DNA of 22,995 nt, taken from contig CAIOPD010000067.1 in assembly GCA_903860085.1 (NCBI GenBank), forward strand, positions 1-22,995, given 5' to 3'. The notes below the pieces were generated by a model. That model did not search any database, had not been told where the DNA came from, and saw nothing but the letters and a program-made list of their open reading frames with translations. Origin of the DNA: an uncultured Pseudomonadota bacterium (GTDB lineage: Bacteria; Pseudomonadota; Gammaproteobacteria; Burkholderiales; Methylophilaceae). Made by a program: the position numbers and the translations under genes. Shown in pieces: positions 8,243 through 14,517 of the stretch (position 1 is its first letter; each line of letters begins with the position of its first letter).

Positions 8243-9517
8243 TTACTCCATGTTCTTTCTATGCTGCCATTTCTCTGTATTTTTACTTGGGTTATGCTCT
8301 TGATTATGCTGGGAATTTTTTTGGGCGTCATCTGCTAAAACAACCTTAATTTTAGCCCCATCACGTAACTTATCTAACCCATCTACAACCACAGCATCTC
8401 CAAGCCCTAGGCCTTGAATAATCGAAATAAACTCTCCATCCACCCCTCCAGTTGTTACAGGACGGAGTGAAACTGAATCACCATGGATACTCACATAGAC
8501 ATAATCTCCTTTTTTCCCATGCTGCAAAGCAGCAATAGGGATGACAATGGCATTTTTTTGAGTGTCTACTAATAGTTTTATATTAACAAACTGACTTGGG
8601 AATAAACCTTGATCTATATTTTTAAATTTAGCACGCAATTTAATAGTTCCGGTTGTAGTGTCAACTTGATTGTCAGTTGCAACCAAAATCCCAGTCGCTA
8701 ATTTTATTTTTTGACTGCGATCATAAGCCTCAGCAATGATGTCCTTTTTAGATCTAATTCTGGATTCTAATATAGGTAAGTTATCTTCTGGTATGTTGAA
8801 TAAGACAGTAATTGGATCAATCTGGGCGATGCTTACGATGCCAGCGGCATCTGTGCTATGAATAATATTTCCTGGATCTACTTGTCGCAACCCCACTTTC
8901 CCGCTGATAGGGGCAGTGATATGGCAGTAACTTAACTGCAATTTAGCCGTTGCTATTTGTGCTTTGTCTACCTCAACAGCGCCGGCTTCTTGAGCTATCA
9001 GTGACTGTTGTGTATCAACTACTTGCTTGGAAACTGAATCCTGTGCAAGCAGCGTTTTGTATCGATTCATATCAATCACTGCATTTTCAAGCAAGGCTTT
9101 GTCTTTGGTTAATTGTCCGAGGCCCTGAGCTAATTGAATCTCAAATGGTCTAGGATCTATTTCAGCTAATGGCTTCCCAGCTTTTACCATTTCCCCTTCA
9201 GTAAAATCCAGCTTTAAAAGTTGACCATCAACTAACGTTCTAACTGTCACAAGATTTTGCGATGTAACGTTTCCAAGAGCAGTCAGGTAAATATTGACGT
9301 CACGCTTTACTGGGTTAGCAATGAGTACTGGAGTTGGTTTTTTACTTGGATCAAATTTAGAATGATCAGTTATATCTTTATTGGGGTGTAGTCGATAAAT
9401 AAAGAACAAGACAATGCTTACGCCTATTAAAGCTAGTATTAGCCACTTGATAACTAGCTTCCTAACGGAAGACCCATCACTTTTCTCGGGTGAAAATTGA
9501 CTCTGTTGTGATGACAT
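8243..9517 (-). CDS. mdtA: Membrane-fusion adaptor protein MdtA (HlyD family)
   Basis: Periplasmic adaptor linking the MdtBC pump to the outer-membrane channel; 424 residues. A short cytoplasmic N-terminus is followed by one membrane anchor (about residues 22-40, LVIKWLILALIGVSIVLFF). The family core comes next: lipoyl half-motif VTVRTLVDGQLLKLDFTEGE, LAEIDPRPFE, an alpha-helical hairpin, second lipoyl half ITAPISGKVGLRQVDPGN, and the beta-barrel region with DTTTGTIKLRA, LFPSQFVN and VIPIAALQ. The C-terminal tail is hydrophilic (Q, N, H, K rich). It is the first gene of the operon; AAGG lies 8 nt before the ATG. The promoter must be in the 434-bp region upstream, which also has a palindrome that may be an operator. 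Unlike E. coli, there is no adjacent baeSR two-component pair. Confidence 0.94.
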   Translation of the reverse strand: MSSQQSQFSPEKSDGSSVRKLVIKWLILALIGVSIVLFFIYRLHPNKDITDHSKFDPSKKPTPVLIANPVKRDVNIYLTALGNVTSQNLVTVRTLVDGQLLKLDFTEGEMVKAGKPLAEIDPRPFEIQLAQGLGQLTKDKALLENAVIDMNRYKTLLAQDSVSKQVVDTQQSLIAQEAGAVEVDKAQIATAKLQLSYCHITAPISGKVGLRQVDPGNIIHSTDAAGIVSIAQIDPITVLFNIPEDNLPILESRIRSKKDIIAEAYDRSQKIKLATGILVATDNQVDTTTGTIKLRAKFKNIDQGLFPSQFVNIKLLVDTQKNAIVIPIAALQHGKKGDYVYVSIHGDSVSLRPVTTGGVDGEFISIIQGLGLGDAVVVDGLDKLRDGAKIKVVLADDAQKNSQHNQEHNPSKNTEKWQHRKNME

Positions 9518-9654
9518 AAAGTAACCTTGAATTATTTAGAAGCCAACCAACATAGTGATGGTTGAATGGTGTTTGATCTGAAATTAACGTATTAAGAACA
9601 ATTAAAGTTTTTTGCCAACAAATGTCTAGAATATTAAAACATTTTTATAAGTTG

Positions 9655-9676
9655 ATAGTATTTCATGAAATTCTAT
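9655..9676. promoter_or_regulatory. Near-perfect palindrome, candidate operator of mdtABC
   Basis: The central 12 bases ATTTCATGAAAT (9660-9671) are a perfect palindrome. Flanking ATAG (9655-9658) and CTAT (9673-9676) are also complementary, with a single T/T mismatch pair at 9659/9672. The site is about 140 bp upstream of the mdtA start, in a position suited to a dimeric regulator. Its function is inferred from symmetry and location only. Confidence 0.45.
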
Positions 9677-9798
9677 TTTTGTAACTCAGTGTATCGCTAC
9701 GCCAATTAGTCTAGCTTTATAACTGATACCTCTCATTTAACTTTCTCCGTTTCAATTTCGACATTATGATATGTCTATCAAAGCGGGTGAAGTCCAGA

Positions 9799-9861
9799 AT
9801 GTCTGCTTCTGGCCCCTAACAGACTAACGCTTCGTTAATGGCGCCATCACTAAGCAGACAT
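9799..9861. repeat. Inverted repeat with 10-bp perfect arms
   Basis: ATGTCTGCTT (9799-9808) and AAGCAGACAT (9852-9861) are exact reverse complements 43 bp apart. The interior carries a smaller hairpin TAACG (9825-9829)/CGTTA (9833-9837) and the palindrome TGGCGCCA (9839-9846). Size and structure resemble a small palindromic intergenic element or a MITE relic, but no target duplication or second copy is visible in the window. Confidence 0.5.
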
Positions 9862-9872
9862 CCGCAAAGAAA

Positions 9873-9898
9873 AAGGGCTGGGATTTACTCCAGCCCTT
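9873..9898 (-). terminator. Rho-independent terminator of the cytochrome b561 gene
   Basis: A 9-bp perfect stem AAGGGCTGG (9873-9881) / CCAGCCCTT (9890-9898) has an 8-nt loop. Read on the minus strand it is followed by TTTTCTTT. It lies 53 nt beyond the stop of the gene at 9952-10548. Confidence 0.85.
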
Positions 9899-9951
9899 CA
9901 TCATTTCATTTCTTTTTGGTCAATAGCGTAGAAACCCACTTAGCGCAAGTT

Positions 9952-10548
9952 TTAGTGCATGGACATGCGTTTTAATGTGTCATCTTTATCAATCATCTTG
10001 TGCTTTATTGCTCCTAGTATATGCAGTCCAATCACAACTAAAATCACAATGCCAATCACTTCGTGCGCTTCTTTGAAAATTTCGCGCATCGGGTTGTTGT
10101 CTAAGCCTTGTACTAATGGTTTGCCAAACCATTTAATACCATACTTGCTGTAAGTGGCCATGATAATACCGCTCACTGGTAGGGCAATCATTAGTAGATA
10201 AAGTAAGTGATGCGTGCCATGAGCGAGCTTTTGTTCCCACTCTTTATAAGTTTTAAGTAATGGTGGTGGGCGGTGAGTAATGCGCCAAACAATACGTAAA
10301 GTGATCAGCGCCATGATGGTGACACCGAGTGACTTATGTAGATTGAAATAAAAAGTTCTAGGCGTGGCTTCTGCGGCGAGTTGCCAAGTATAAATACCCC
10401 AGTTGAATATGTCGTAAGCCATTTGCTTAGGCGCTTCTTTTGGCAAATCAGCCATATACCAGCCTAATGCAAACATGCCAAAGATACAAAAAGCGATTAG
10501 CCAATGAAGAACAACAGCGGTCTTGGTGTAACGTGAAGCACTATCCAT
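9952..10548 (-). CDS. Cytochrome b561 (CybB-like membrane cytochrome)
   Basis: Di-heme inner-membrane cytochrome b of the bacterial b561 family, likely passing electrons between quinones and a redox partner; 198 residues, four predicted membrane helices. Candidate heme ligands sit where the family has them: His15 (VVLHWL, helix 1), His71 (NLHKSLG, helix 2), His162 (EAHEVIG) and His176 (GLHILGA, helix 4). The stretch between helices 1 and 2 is longer than in E. coli CybB and includes an aromatic segment NWGIYTW. AAGGGA 8 nt upstream supports the ATG. The gene is divergent from the exported zinc hydrolase (115 bp apart), so the two may share a regulatory region. The electron donor and acceptor cannot be deduced. 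Confidence 0.88.
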   Translation of the reverse strand: MDSASRYTKTAVVLHWLIAFCIFGMFALGWYMADLPKEAPKQMAYDIFNWGIYTWQLAAEATPRTFYFNLHKSLGVTIMALITLRIVWRITHRPPPLLKTYKEWEQKLAHGTHHLLYLLMIALPVSGIIMATYSKYGIKWFGKPLVQGLDNNPMREIFKEAHEVIGIVILVVIGLHILGAIKHKMIDKDDTLKRMSMH

Positions 10549-10663
10549 AATGCGAATCCCTTAATTAAAAATCGTGATACTGTGACACTATTACGTTAAA
10601 TACGAATATGAGTATTATTATTGCAGATAACGAAGTTAGCAAGCTATTGAAAAGAAAATTTCC

Positions 10664-11602
10664 ATGAAAAAAATAAATTTTGGCATAAGACTTGCGCCTG
10701 CAATATTGGCATTATCTTTTTTACTATCGGCAACACAGGTGCAGTCCGCTGACTTTGGTATTGAGGATCTAGGTAACGGTATTTATGTGCACCATGGCGC
10801 ACATCTAGATATCGATACAGGCTACCAAGGAGATATTTGCAACCTTAGTTTTGTGGTCGGAAGTCGTGGTGTTGCAGTAATAGACACTGGTGGCAGCCTG
10901 AAGGTAGGCAAGCAATTACGCGCTGCGATTAAAGCCGTAACGCCATTGCCAATTTTATATGTGATTAACACCCATGTTCATCCCGATCACATTTTTGGCA
11001 ATGCGGCTTTTGTTCAAGACAAACCTGTATTTGTTGGCCATGCAAAGCTAGGTGACACCATGCAATTGCGGCAAGAAGTCTATAACAAATTAAATGTTAA
11101 GTATTTGGGAGCAGACGCTGTAGGCAGTGATATGGTAAAACCAAGCCTGGTGGTGTCAACTGGCTCAAAATTAGACTTAGGTGATAGAAGCTTGCAATTC
11201 ACCACCTATGTTTCGGCACATACGGTGACTGACATTTCAGTGATTGACAGCAAAACACGGACTTTATTTACTGGAGACTTATTGTTTATTGAGCGCACAC
11301 CAGTAATTGAGAGTGATATTAAAGGATTAATTGCTGCCATAGATAGTTTGAAATCCTCTCAAGTCAGTCAGGTGGTACCTGGCCATGGCCCGTTTACTAA
11401 AGATTGGATTGTTGCACTCAATAATGAGCGCCTTTATTTAGATACCTTGCTAACAGATATTCGAGCAAATATTAAAAATGGTGTCAGTATGGAAAAAACT
11501 ATGGAGACGGCAGCGGCATCTGAAAAAAATAAATGGCTACTATTTGACGTGGCTAACAGACGCAATGTGAATACGATATACCCAATCTTAGAATGGGAAT
11601 AG
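10664..11602 (+). CDS. Exported MBL-fold zinc hydrolase (SoxH / quinoprotein-relay type)
   Basis: Metallo-beta-lactamase-fold protein of 312 residues with a Sec signal peptide (about residues 1-29, hydrophobic core followed by VQSA), so it is periplasmic. All zinc ligands are present: HVHPDH (His104, His106, Asp108, His109), His186 in SAHTVTD, Asp205 in FTGDLLF and His241 in VPGHGPF. The overall pattern, including the N-terminal GIYVHHG and the IDTGG strand, resembles SoxH-related 'quinoprotein relay system zinc metallohydrolases'. These occur beside PQQ-dependent dehydrogenases and c-type cytochromes in methylotrophs; their substrate is not established. The subgroup assignment is from memory and less sure than the fold. 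Upstream there is only a weak A/G-rich ribosome-binding region. It is divergent from cytochrome b561. Confidence 0.85.
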   Translation: MKKINFGIRLAPAILALSFLLSATQVQSADFGIEDLGNGIYVHHGAHLDIDTGYQGDICNLSFVVGSRGVAVIDTGGSLKVGKQLRAAIKAVTPLPILYVINTHVHPDHIFGNAAFVQDKPVFVGHAKLGDTMQLRQEVYNKLNVKYLGADAVGSDMVKPSLVVSTGSKLDLGDRSLQFTTYVSAHTVTDISVIDSKTRTLFTGDLLFIERTPVIESDIKGLIAAIDSLKSSQVSQVVPGHGPFTKDWIVALNNERLYLDTLLTDIRANIKNGVSMEKTMETAAASEKNKWLLFDVANRRNVNTIYPILEWE

Positions 11603-11604
11603 GC

Positions 11605-11633
11605 AATAAAAGCGGCTTATCGCCGCTTTTATT
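11605..11633. terminator. Bidirectional terminator between hydrolase and DoxX genes
   Basis: A 12-bp perfect stem, AATAAAAGCGGC (11605-11616) / GCCGCTTTTATT (11622-11633), has a 5-nt loop. T-rich flanks occur on both strands, so it can end the plus-strand hydrolase gene (stop at 11602) and the converging doxX gene (stop at 11648). Confidence 0.9.
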
Positions 11634-11647
11634 ATATTCTACCTACC

Positions 11648-12016
11648 TTATTTCTTAAGGTTATCTATGCTACAAGCGGTAATTGGGTTGACGTATAAAA
11701 GTAACAAGCCACCGGCAATAGCCAAGTATTGCAAAACAGGCAGTCTAAGGATGAATGAAAGGATGACGATGTAGATCGCCATAATTAAGGAAAAAGCCTT
11801 AGTTTTATATCCTAACAATAGGGCCAGTCCACCAACTAAATTCATGAAAATAATCAATGGTGCAAAAATACCTGGTAAGCCTAAACTGCCTAGTCCAGCT
11901 TGATATTCTTGGTAGCCTGTAGGATTGCTCATAAAGCCAACAATCAAGGCAATTACTTGTAATAGGAAAATTTGTGCCAGTAATACTCGTGCGACTGTTG
12001 CTAAATATTTTTGCAT
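11648..12016 (-). CDS. DoxX family membrane protein
   Basis: Small integral membrane protein of 122 residues with four predicted hydrophobic helices. The N-terminal ARVLLAQIFLLQ and the GLALLLGYKTKAFSL segment fit the DoxX/YphA family. Members are linked to redox reactions (thiosulfate:quinone oxidoreductase subunit DoxD/X in archaea), but most bacterial ones have no defined function. AAAGG upstream of the ATG is a usable ribosome-binding site. It is monocistronic, convergent with the zinc hydrolase, and divergent (80 bp) from the acetyltransferase gene. Only the family can be stated. Confidence 0.82.
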   Translation of the reverse strand: MQKYLATVARVLLAQIFLLQVIALIVGFMSNPTGYQEYQAGLGSLGLPGIFAPLIIFMNLVGGLALLLGYKTKAFSLIMAIYIVILSFILRLPVLQYLAIAGGLLLLYVNPITACSIDNLKK

Positions 12017-12082
12017 ATAAAACCTTTAATCATTAACTTGAAAAGACCAAGACGCATAATGCCTGTTACTGCCTTAGCCCGC

Positions 12083-12090
12083 AAGGGGGG
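12083..12090 (+). promoter_or_regulatory. Strong ribosome-binding site for the TTG start
   Basis: AAGGGGGG sits 6 nt before the TTG at 12097-12099. No ATG is in frame near the conserved N-terminus, so this site decides the start. Confidence 0.75.
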
Positions 12091-12096
12091 TAAACC

Positions 12097-12534
12097 TTGA
12101 AACCTGAGTTCAGCATAGAAAAAGTCAGCTGGCAATCACAAGCTTCATCATTAAAAATGGTGCGGGAGAGAGTCTTTATTGTCGAACAACATGTCCCCAT
12201 TTTGCTGGAGTGGGATGGTTTAGATCAGATGTCACAGCACTTGCTGGCAGTCAATTCAATGGGCGAGGCGATTGGTTGCGCTCGCTTGCTAGAAGATGGC
12301 AGTATAGGCCGCATGGCAGTCCTTAAAGAATGGCGCGGCAAAGGCGTGGGGTCAGCAATACTAAAATCTGCGATTGCCATTAATCAACAACAAGACAAAC
12401 GTAACATTATGCTTTCAGCGCAAATGCATGCCGTCCATTTTTATGAAAAATTTGGTTTTGTGAAATGCAGCCCACCTTATTTAGATGCCAATATATGGCA
12501 CGTAGATATGCGATTAGAAACCAAAATTGCTTAA
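12097..12534 (+). CDS. GNAT family N-acetyltransferase (ElaA/YjcF-like)
   Basis: Acetyl-CoA-dependent acetyltransferase of 145 residues. The acetyl-CoA pyrophosphate-binding loop is visible as EWRGKGVGSAIL, giving R80-GKGV-G85, preceded by the beta-4 strand GSIGRMAVL. The N-terminal VRERVFIVEQ-VPI-LEWDGLD pattern and the C-terminal HAVHFYEKFGFV are typical of the small ElaA/YjcF group, whose substrates are not well defined. Translation starts at a TTG supported by AAGGGGGG. It is divergent from doxX and 89 bp upstream of the Fae-like gene in the same direction. No clear terminator separates them, so read-through is possible. Confidence 0.87.
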   Translation: MKPEFSIEKVSWQSQASSLKMVRERVFIVEQHVPILLEWDGLDQMSQHLLAVNSMGEAIGCARLLEDGSIGRMAVLKEWRGKGVGSAILKSAIAINQQQDKRNIMLSAQMHAVHFYEKFGFVKCSPPYLDANIWHVDMRLETKIA

Positions 12535-12623
12535 TGCAATGTGATTCTATAAAATCCAGCTACTTAAGAATTTTAGCCGCAAGGTTTTAACCGCTTTTAT
12601 ACATCAACATTCAAGGATAGGGT

Positions 12624-13166
12624 ATGTCAAAAATTATTTTCAAAGCTGGCGAAGCAACAGTATATACAGAAGGTAAAGACGTTTCAGCAGCGATGCCAGA
12701 GATTTTAATCGGCAGCGTTGATGGTCCAGTAGGTCAAGCATTTGCAAATATGATGGCGCAAAGTAAAGGCCATACCGCGATGTTTGCTGTGCGTGATATC
12801 AATCAGTTGGTCCGTCCGGCTTGTATGATGGCGCCAAAAGTGACTTTAAAAGATAGCGCTAATATCGCTTTATTTGGCGGCTTAGTGCAAGCTGCAACTG
12901 CCGATGCTATTTTAGATTGCGTCATTGAGGGCATTATTCCTAAAGACCAAGTCAATGATCTTTGTATTATTAGTTTGGTTTGGATTGATCCAGGTGCTGC
13001 AAAAGATCCAAATCTAGATAAAGCCGATATGTATAAAAATAACTATGACGCGACAAAGCTTGCAATTAAACGCGCTTTAAATGATGAGCCGAGTATTGAT
13101 GAGTTGATCGCCAATCGTCATAAAATCAAGCACTGTATGTGGGAAGAGTCTTGGGATCAGAAATAG
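12624..13166 (+). CDS. Formaldehyde-activating enzyme paralogue (Fae-like), catalytic His absent
   Basis: Fae-fold protein of 180 residues. Canonical Fae condenses formaldehyde with tetrahydromethanopterin in the cytoplasm of methylotrophs. Recognisable blocks: VGEA-like AGEATVY, LIG (28-30), a GxxxTAMFAVRDIN segment, PKVTLKDSANIALFGGLVQAATADAI, EGIIPKDQVNDLCIISLVWIDP and the NNYDATKLAIKRALNDEP signature. Aligning by eye with Methylorubrum extorquens Fae (from memory), the proposed catalytic His22 in VAHIDLIIG falls on Met24 in AAMPEILIG, after a roughly 3-residue insertion. The C-terminal tail HKIKHCMWEESW is also unlike Fae. It is therefore closer to the Fae2/Fae3-type paralogues of uncertain role. 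AAGGA lies 6 nt before the ATG. It stands alone, not beside H4MPT-pathway genes. Confidence 0.9.
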   Translation: MSKIIFKAGEATVYTEGKDVSAAMPEILIGSVDGPVGQAFANMMAQSKGHTAMFAVRDINQLVRPACMMAPKVTLKDSANIALFGGLVQAATADAILDCVIEGIIPKDQVNDLCIISLVWIDPGAAKDPNLDKADMYKNNYDATKLAIKRALNDEPSIDELIANRHKIKHCMWEESWDQK

Positions 13167-13208
13167 GTAGCATCAATATAAGCATTTTCGGATAAATCCG
13201 ATTGGTAT

Positions 13209-13235
13209 AAAAAAGCGGCTTAATGCCGTTTTTTT
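13209..13235. terminator. Bidirectional terminator after the Fae-like gene
   Basis: An 11-bp stem (13209-13219/13225-13235), with core CGGC/GCCG, one G-T pair and six A-T pairs, has loop TTAAT. T runs on both strands serve the Fae-like gene (plus) and the yqjK-like gene (minus, stop at 13254). A smaller hairpin TCGGA-TAAA-TCCGA lies just before it (13188-13201). Confidence 0.88.
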
Positions 13236-13253
13236 ACACGTGATTACCAGTAT

Positions 13254-13535
13254 TTAAGTTTTAGAAAGCCAGCCACGGGCAACTTGCAACAACACCCAGC
13301 TTCTATGTAGCCATTTGCCAGCGCGGGTTGGACGTAATATTCCCAGCAAAGCCATCGTACCCATCATGAGAATGGGACTACTTTTGACATAACGAATTGC
13401 ACTTAAGCCGCGATCGGCTAGCGTCAATGGCGTGCGCCAAGGGTCTATGCATTGCTGTAAGGCCTCTCGCTGCGTCGCCGCCTGTACGATTAGTTTATGC
13501 CGGCGTTTGGCTAATTGCGATAATTTTGTACTCAT
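13254..13535 (-). CDS. YqjK-like protein
   Basis: Protein of 93 residues, basic (many R/K). It has an N-terminal helical segment, MSTKLSQLAKRRHKLIVQAA, and one hydrophobic stretch around residues 53-66 (SPILMMGTMALLGI). Size, the KRRxxL N-terminal pattern and position fit the YqjK family, which follows yqjD and yqjE in E. coli. Function is unknown in the family; the conserved trio is associated with the inner membrane and stationary phase. Its ATG overlaps the stop of the upstream yqjE-like gene by 4 nt (ATGA), so translation is coupled. Confidence 0.72.
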   Translation of the reverse strand: MSTKLSQLAKRRHKLIVQAATQREALQQCIDPWRTPLTLADRGLSAIRYVKSSPILMMGTMALLGILRPTRAGKWLHRSWVLLQVARGWLSKT

Positions 13536-13957
13536 TTAAGTGGATCTAATAGCTCGTGATCTTTAGACAACTCAGCCAGACTGGCTGCAAATACTCTAGG
13601 CATATTGCGCAGTGCGCGCATTGCTACCATAGACAGAATCGCTCCTGAGAGTAAGAAAAAGCCAGTGAGTGCGCTAAGTGCCAACAGTCGATGCGTGTCC
13701 CAAAACACTACTACCACAAGCATAGCCAGCAACACCATGCCTAAACATAGGCAAAATATCAAAACAAAGGTTAGCACCAACAAAGAGAGCAATCGCTCTC
13801 TAGCCTCTTCCATATCGGTAGAAAGTAGGTCGAGTCGGTTGTAAAGAATAGCAATTAAGGTCGTGGACAAGCTTTTTAATGAATGCAACAATCCTGCGTC
13901 CGCCTTATTTGTGTCTTTTTCCGCGCTCAAACTAGCGTCGTCCAATGAGCAATCCAA
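13532..13957 (-). CDS. YqjE-like membrane protein (phage holin family, Holin_3_6)
   Basis: Protein of 141 residues with a hydrophilic N-terminus and two strong membrane helices (about residues 56-85 and 92-113, LLSLLVLTFVLIFCLCLG and LLALSALTGFFLLSGAIL). This fits the YqjE / 'phage holin family' group that sits next to DUF883 genes. The name does not imply lysis; no phage genes are nearby. The longest frame opens at TTG 13957, overlapping the yqjD-like gene by 26 nt. No ATG is available near the N-terminus and no clear ribosome-binding site is seen, so the exact start is uncertain (internal TTG codons are alternatives). It overlaps yqjK by 4 nt, the middle gene of a compact three-gene operon. 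Confidence 0.78.
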   Translation of the reverse strand: MDCSLDDASLSAEKDTNKADAGLLHSLKSLSTTLIAILYNRLDLLSTDMEEARERLLSLLVLTFVLIFCLCLGMVLLAMLVVVVFWDTHRLLALSALTGFFLLSGAILSMVAMRALRNMPRVFAASLAELSKDHELLDPLK

Positions 13958-14267
13958 TAACTAGACCGACGCCTGCCGCTGCACCTATAGCACGCCAAGG
14001 ATTATCATGTACATATTCGTCCGTTATTTTGGCAGCGGCTTTACCTTTTTCCACTACAATATCTTGCGCATCAGCCATCTTGGCCTTGGCAACTGCCAGT
14101 GATTGTTCGGCTTTACTGCGCAAACCCACAATTGCCTCGCCGCTCTGATTAGCAGTAGCCTTAATCAACGCTTCAGCATCGGCAACTACTACTTTGAAAT
14201 CTGCAATCAGTTGCTCTTTGCTTACCGCTACTGCATCTGTTTTACGAAAAGCATTACTTATAGTCAT
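13932..14267 (-). CDS. DUF883 family protein (YqjD/ElaB-like)
   Basis: Protein of 111 residues: a long alanine/lysine-rich amphipathic helix (about 15-85), then the family hallmark VHDNPWRAIGAAAGVGLVIGLLIGRR-type C-terminal anchor, in which NPW precedes a glycine-rich membrane helix ending in two Arg. E. coli YqjD and ElaB are tail-anchored inner-membrane proteins that bind ribosomes and rise in stationary phase under RpoS. AAGGAG lies about 9 nt before the ATG. The first gene of the yqjD-yqjE-yqjK-like operon. A 16-bp palindrome sits directly upstream of the ribosome-binding site and may control it. Confidence 0.88.
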   Translation of the reverse strand: MTISNAFRKTDAVAVSKEQLIADFKVVVADAEALIKATANQSGEAIVGLRSKAEQSLAVAKAKMADAQDIVVEKGKAAAKITDEYVHDNPWRAIGAAAGVGLVIGLLIGRR

Positions 14268-14284
14268 TAAATTTTCTCCTTAAA

Positions 14285-14300
14285 TTGTTAGTGCTAACAA
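14285..14300. promoter_or_regulatory. Palindrome upstream of the yqjD-like operon, candidate operator
   Basis: TTGTTAG (14285-14291) and CTAACAA (14294-14300) are perfect 7-bp arms around TG. The site ends 18 bp from the yqjD-like start, just upstream of its ribosome-binding site. An imperfect inverted pair, GGACAGGC (14305-14312) and GCTTGTCC (14337-14344), lies next to it. Function inferred from symmetry and position. Confidence 0.4.
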
Positions 14301-14517
14301 GGCGGGACAGGCTTTGAAAATAAAGTTCTAAGCGAGGCTTGTCCAAGAACTACTGAACTCATGCTACCCCTAGCAATATGATTTATCAAGTTTCGCCTAA
14401 TATAAAAGCAGGCTTGCTCATCGTTATTACCACTACCAACCCACTCTTTAATCCTATACGCCTAGTTTGATATAAAGATTGATTTAAAACAAATAGGGTG
14501 CAAAAACCTTCATCGAA

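Larger units (their letters stand above)
9518..9951. other. Intergenic leader region of the mdt operon
   Basis: This 434-bp AT-rich region must hold the mdtABC promoter. Visible from right to left on the plus strand: the cytochrome b561 terminator (9873-9898), a 10-bp inverted repeat (9799-9808/9852-9861), a palindrome (9655-9676), and a 6-bp inverted repeat CAACCA (9544-9549)/TGGTTG (9559-9564) inside the expected mdtA leader. On the minus strand a TTGGCA lies 17 bp before TTAATA (roughly 9589-9617), but the latter is a poor -10 match, so no promoter is called. No coding frame longer than about 20 codons looks real. Confidence 0.6.

Noticed and set aside
9589..9617. Sigma-70 promoter for mdtA (TTGGCA, 17 bp, TTAATA on the minus strand)
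   Set aside because: The -35 match and spacing are good but the -10 is poor; AT-rich sequence gives such matches by chance.
9812..9846. Integron attC-like site
   Set aside because: CCTAAC and CGTTA pieces are present, but spacing and the paired boxes do not give a full attC fold, and there is no integrase or cassette array.
13532..13957. Phage holin implying a prophage
   Set aside because: The family name is misleading; no other phage genes are near, and the yqjD/yqjK neighbours identify a chromosomal operon.
14285..14300. CIRCE (HrcA) operator
   Set aside because: CIRCE needs TTAGCACTC, nine bases, then GAGTGCTAA. Here the arms are 7 bp with a 2-bp spacer.
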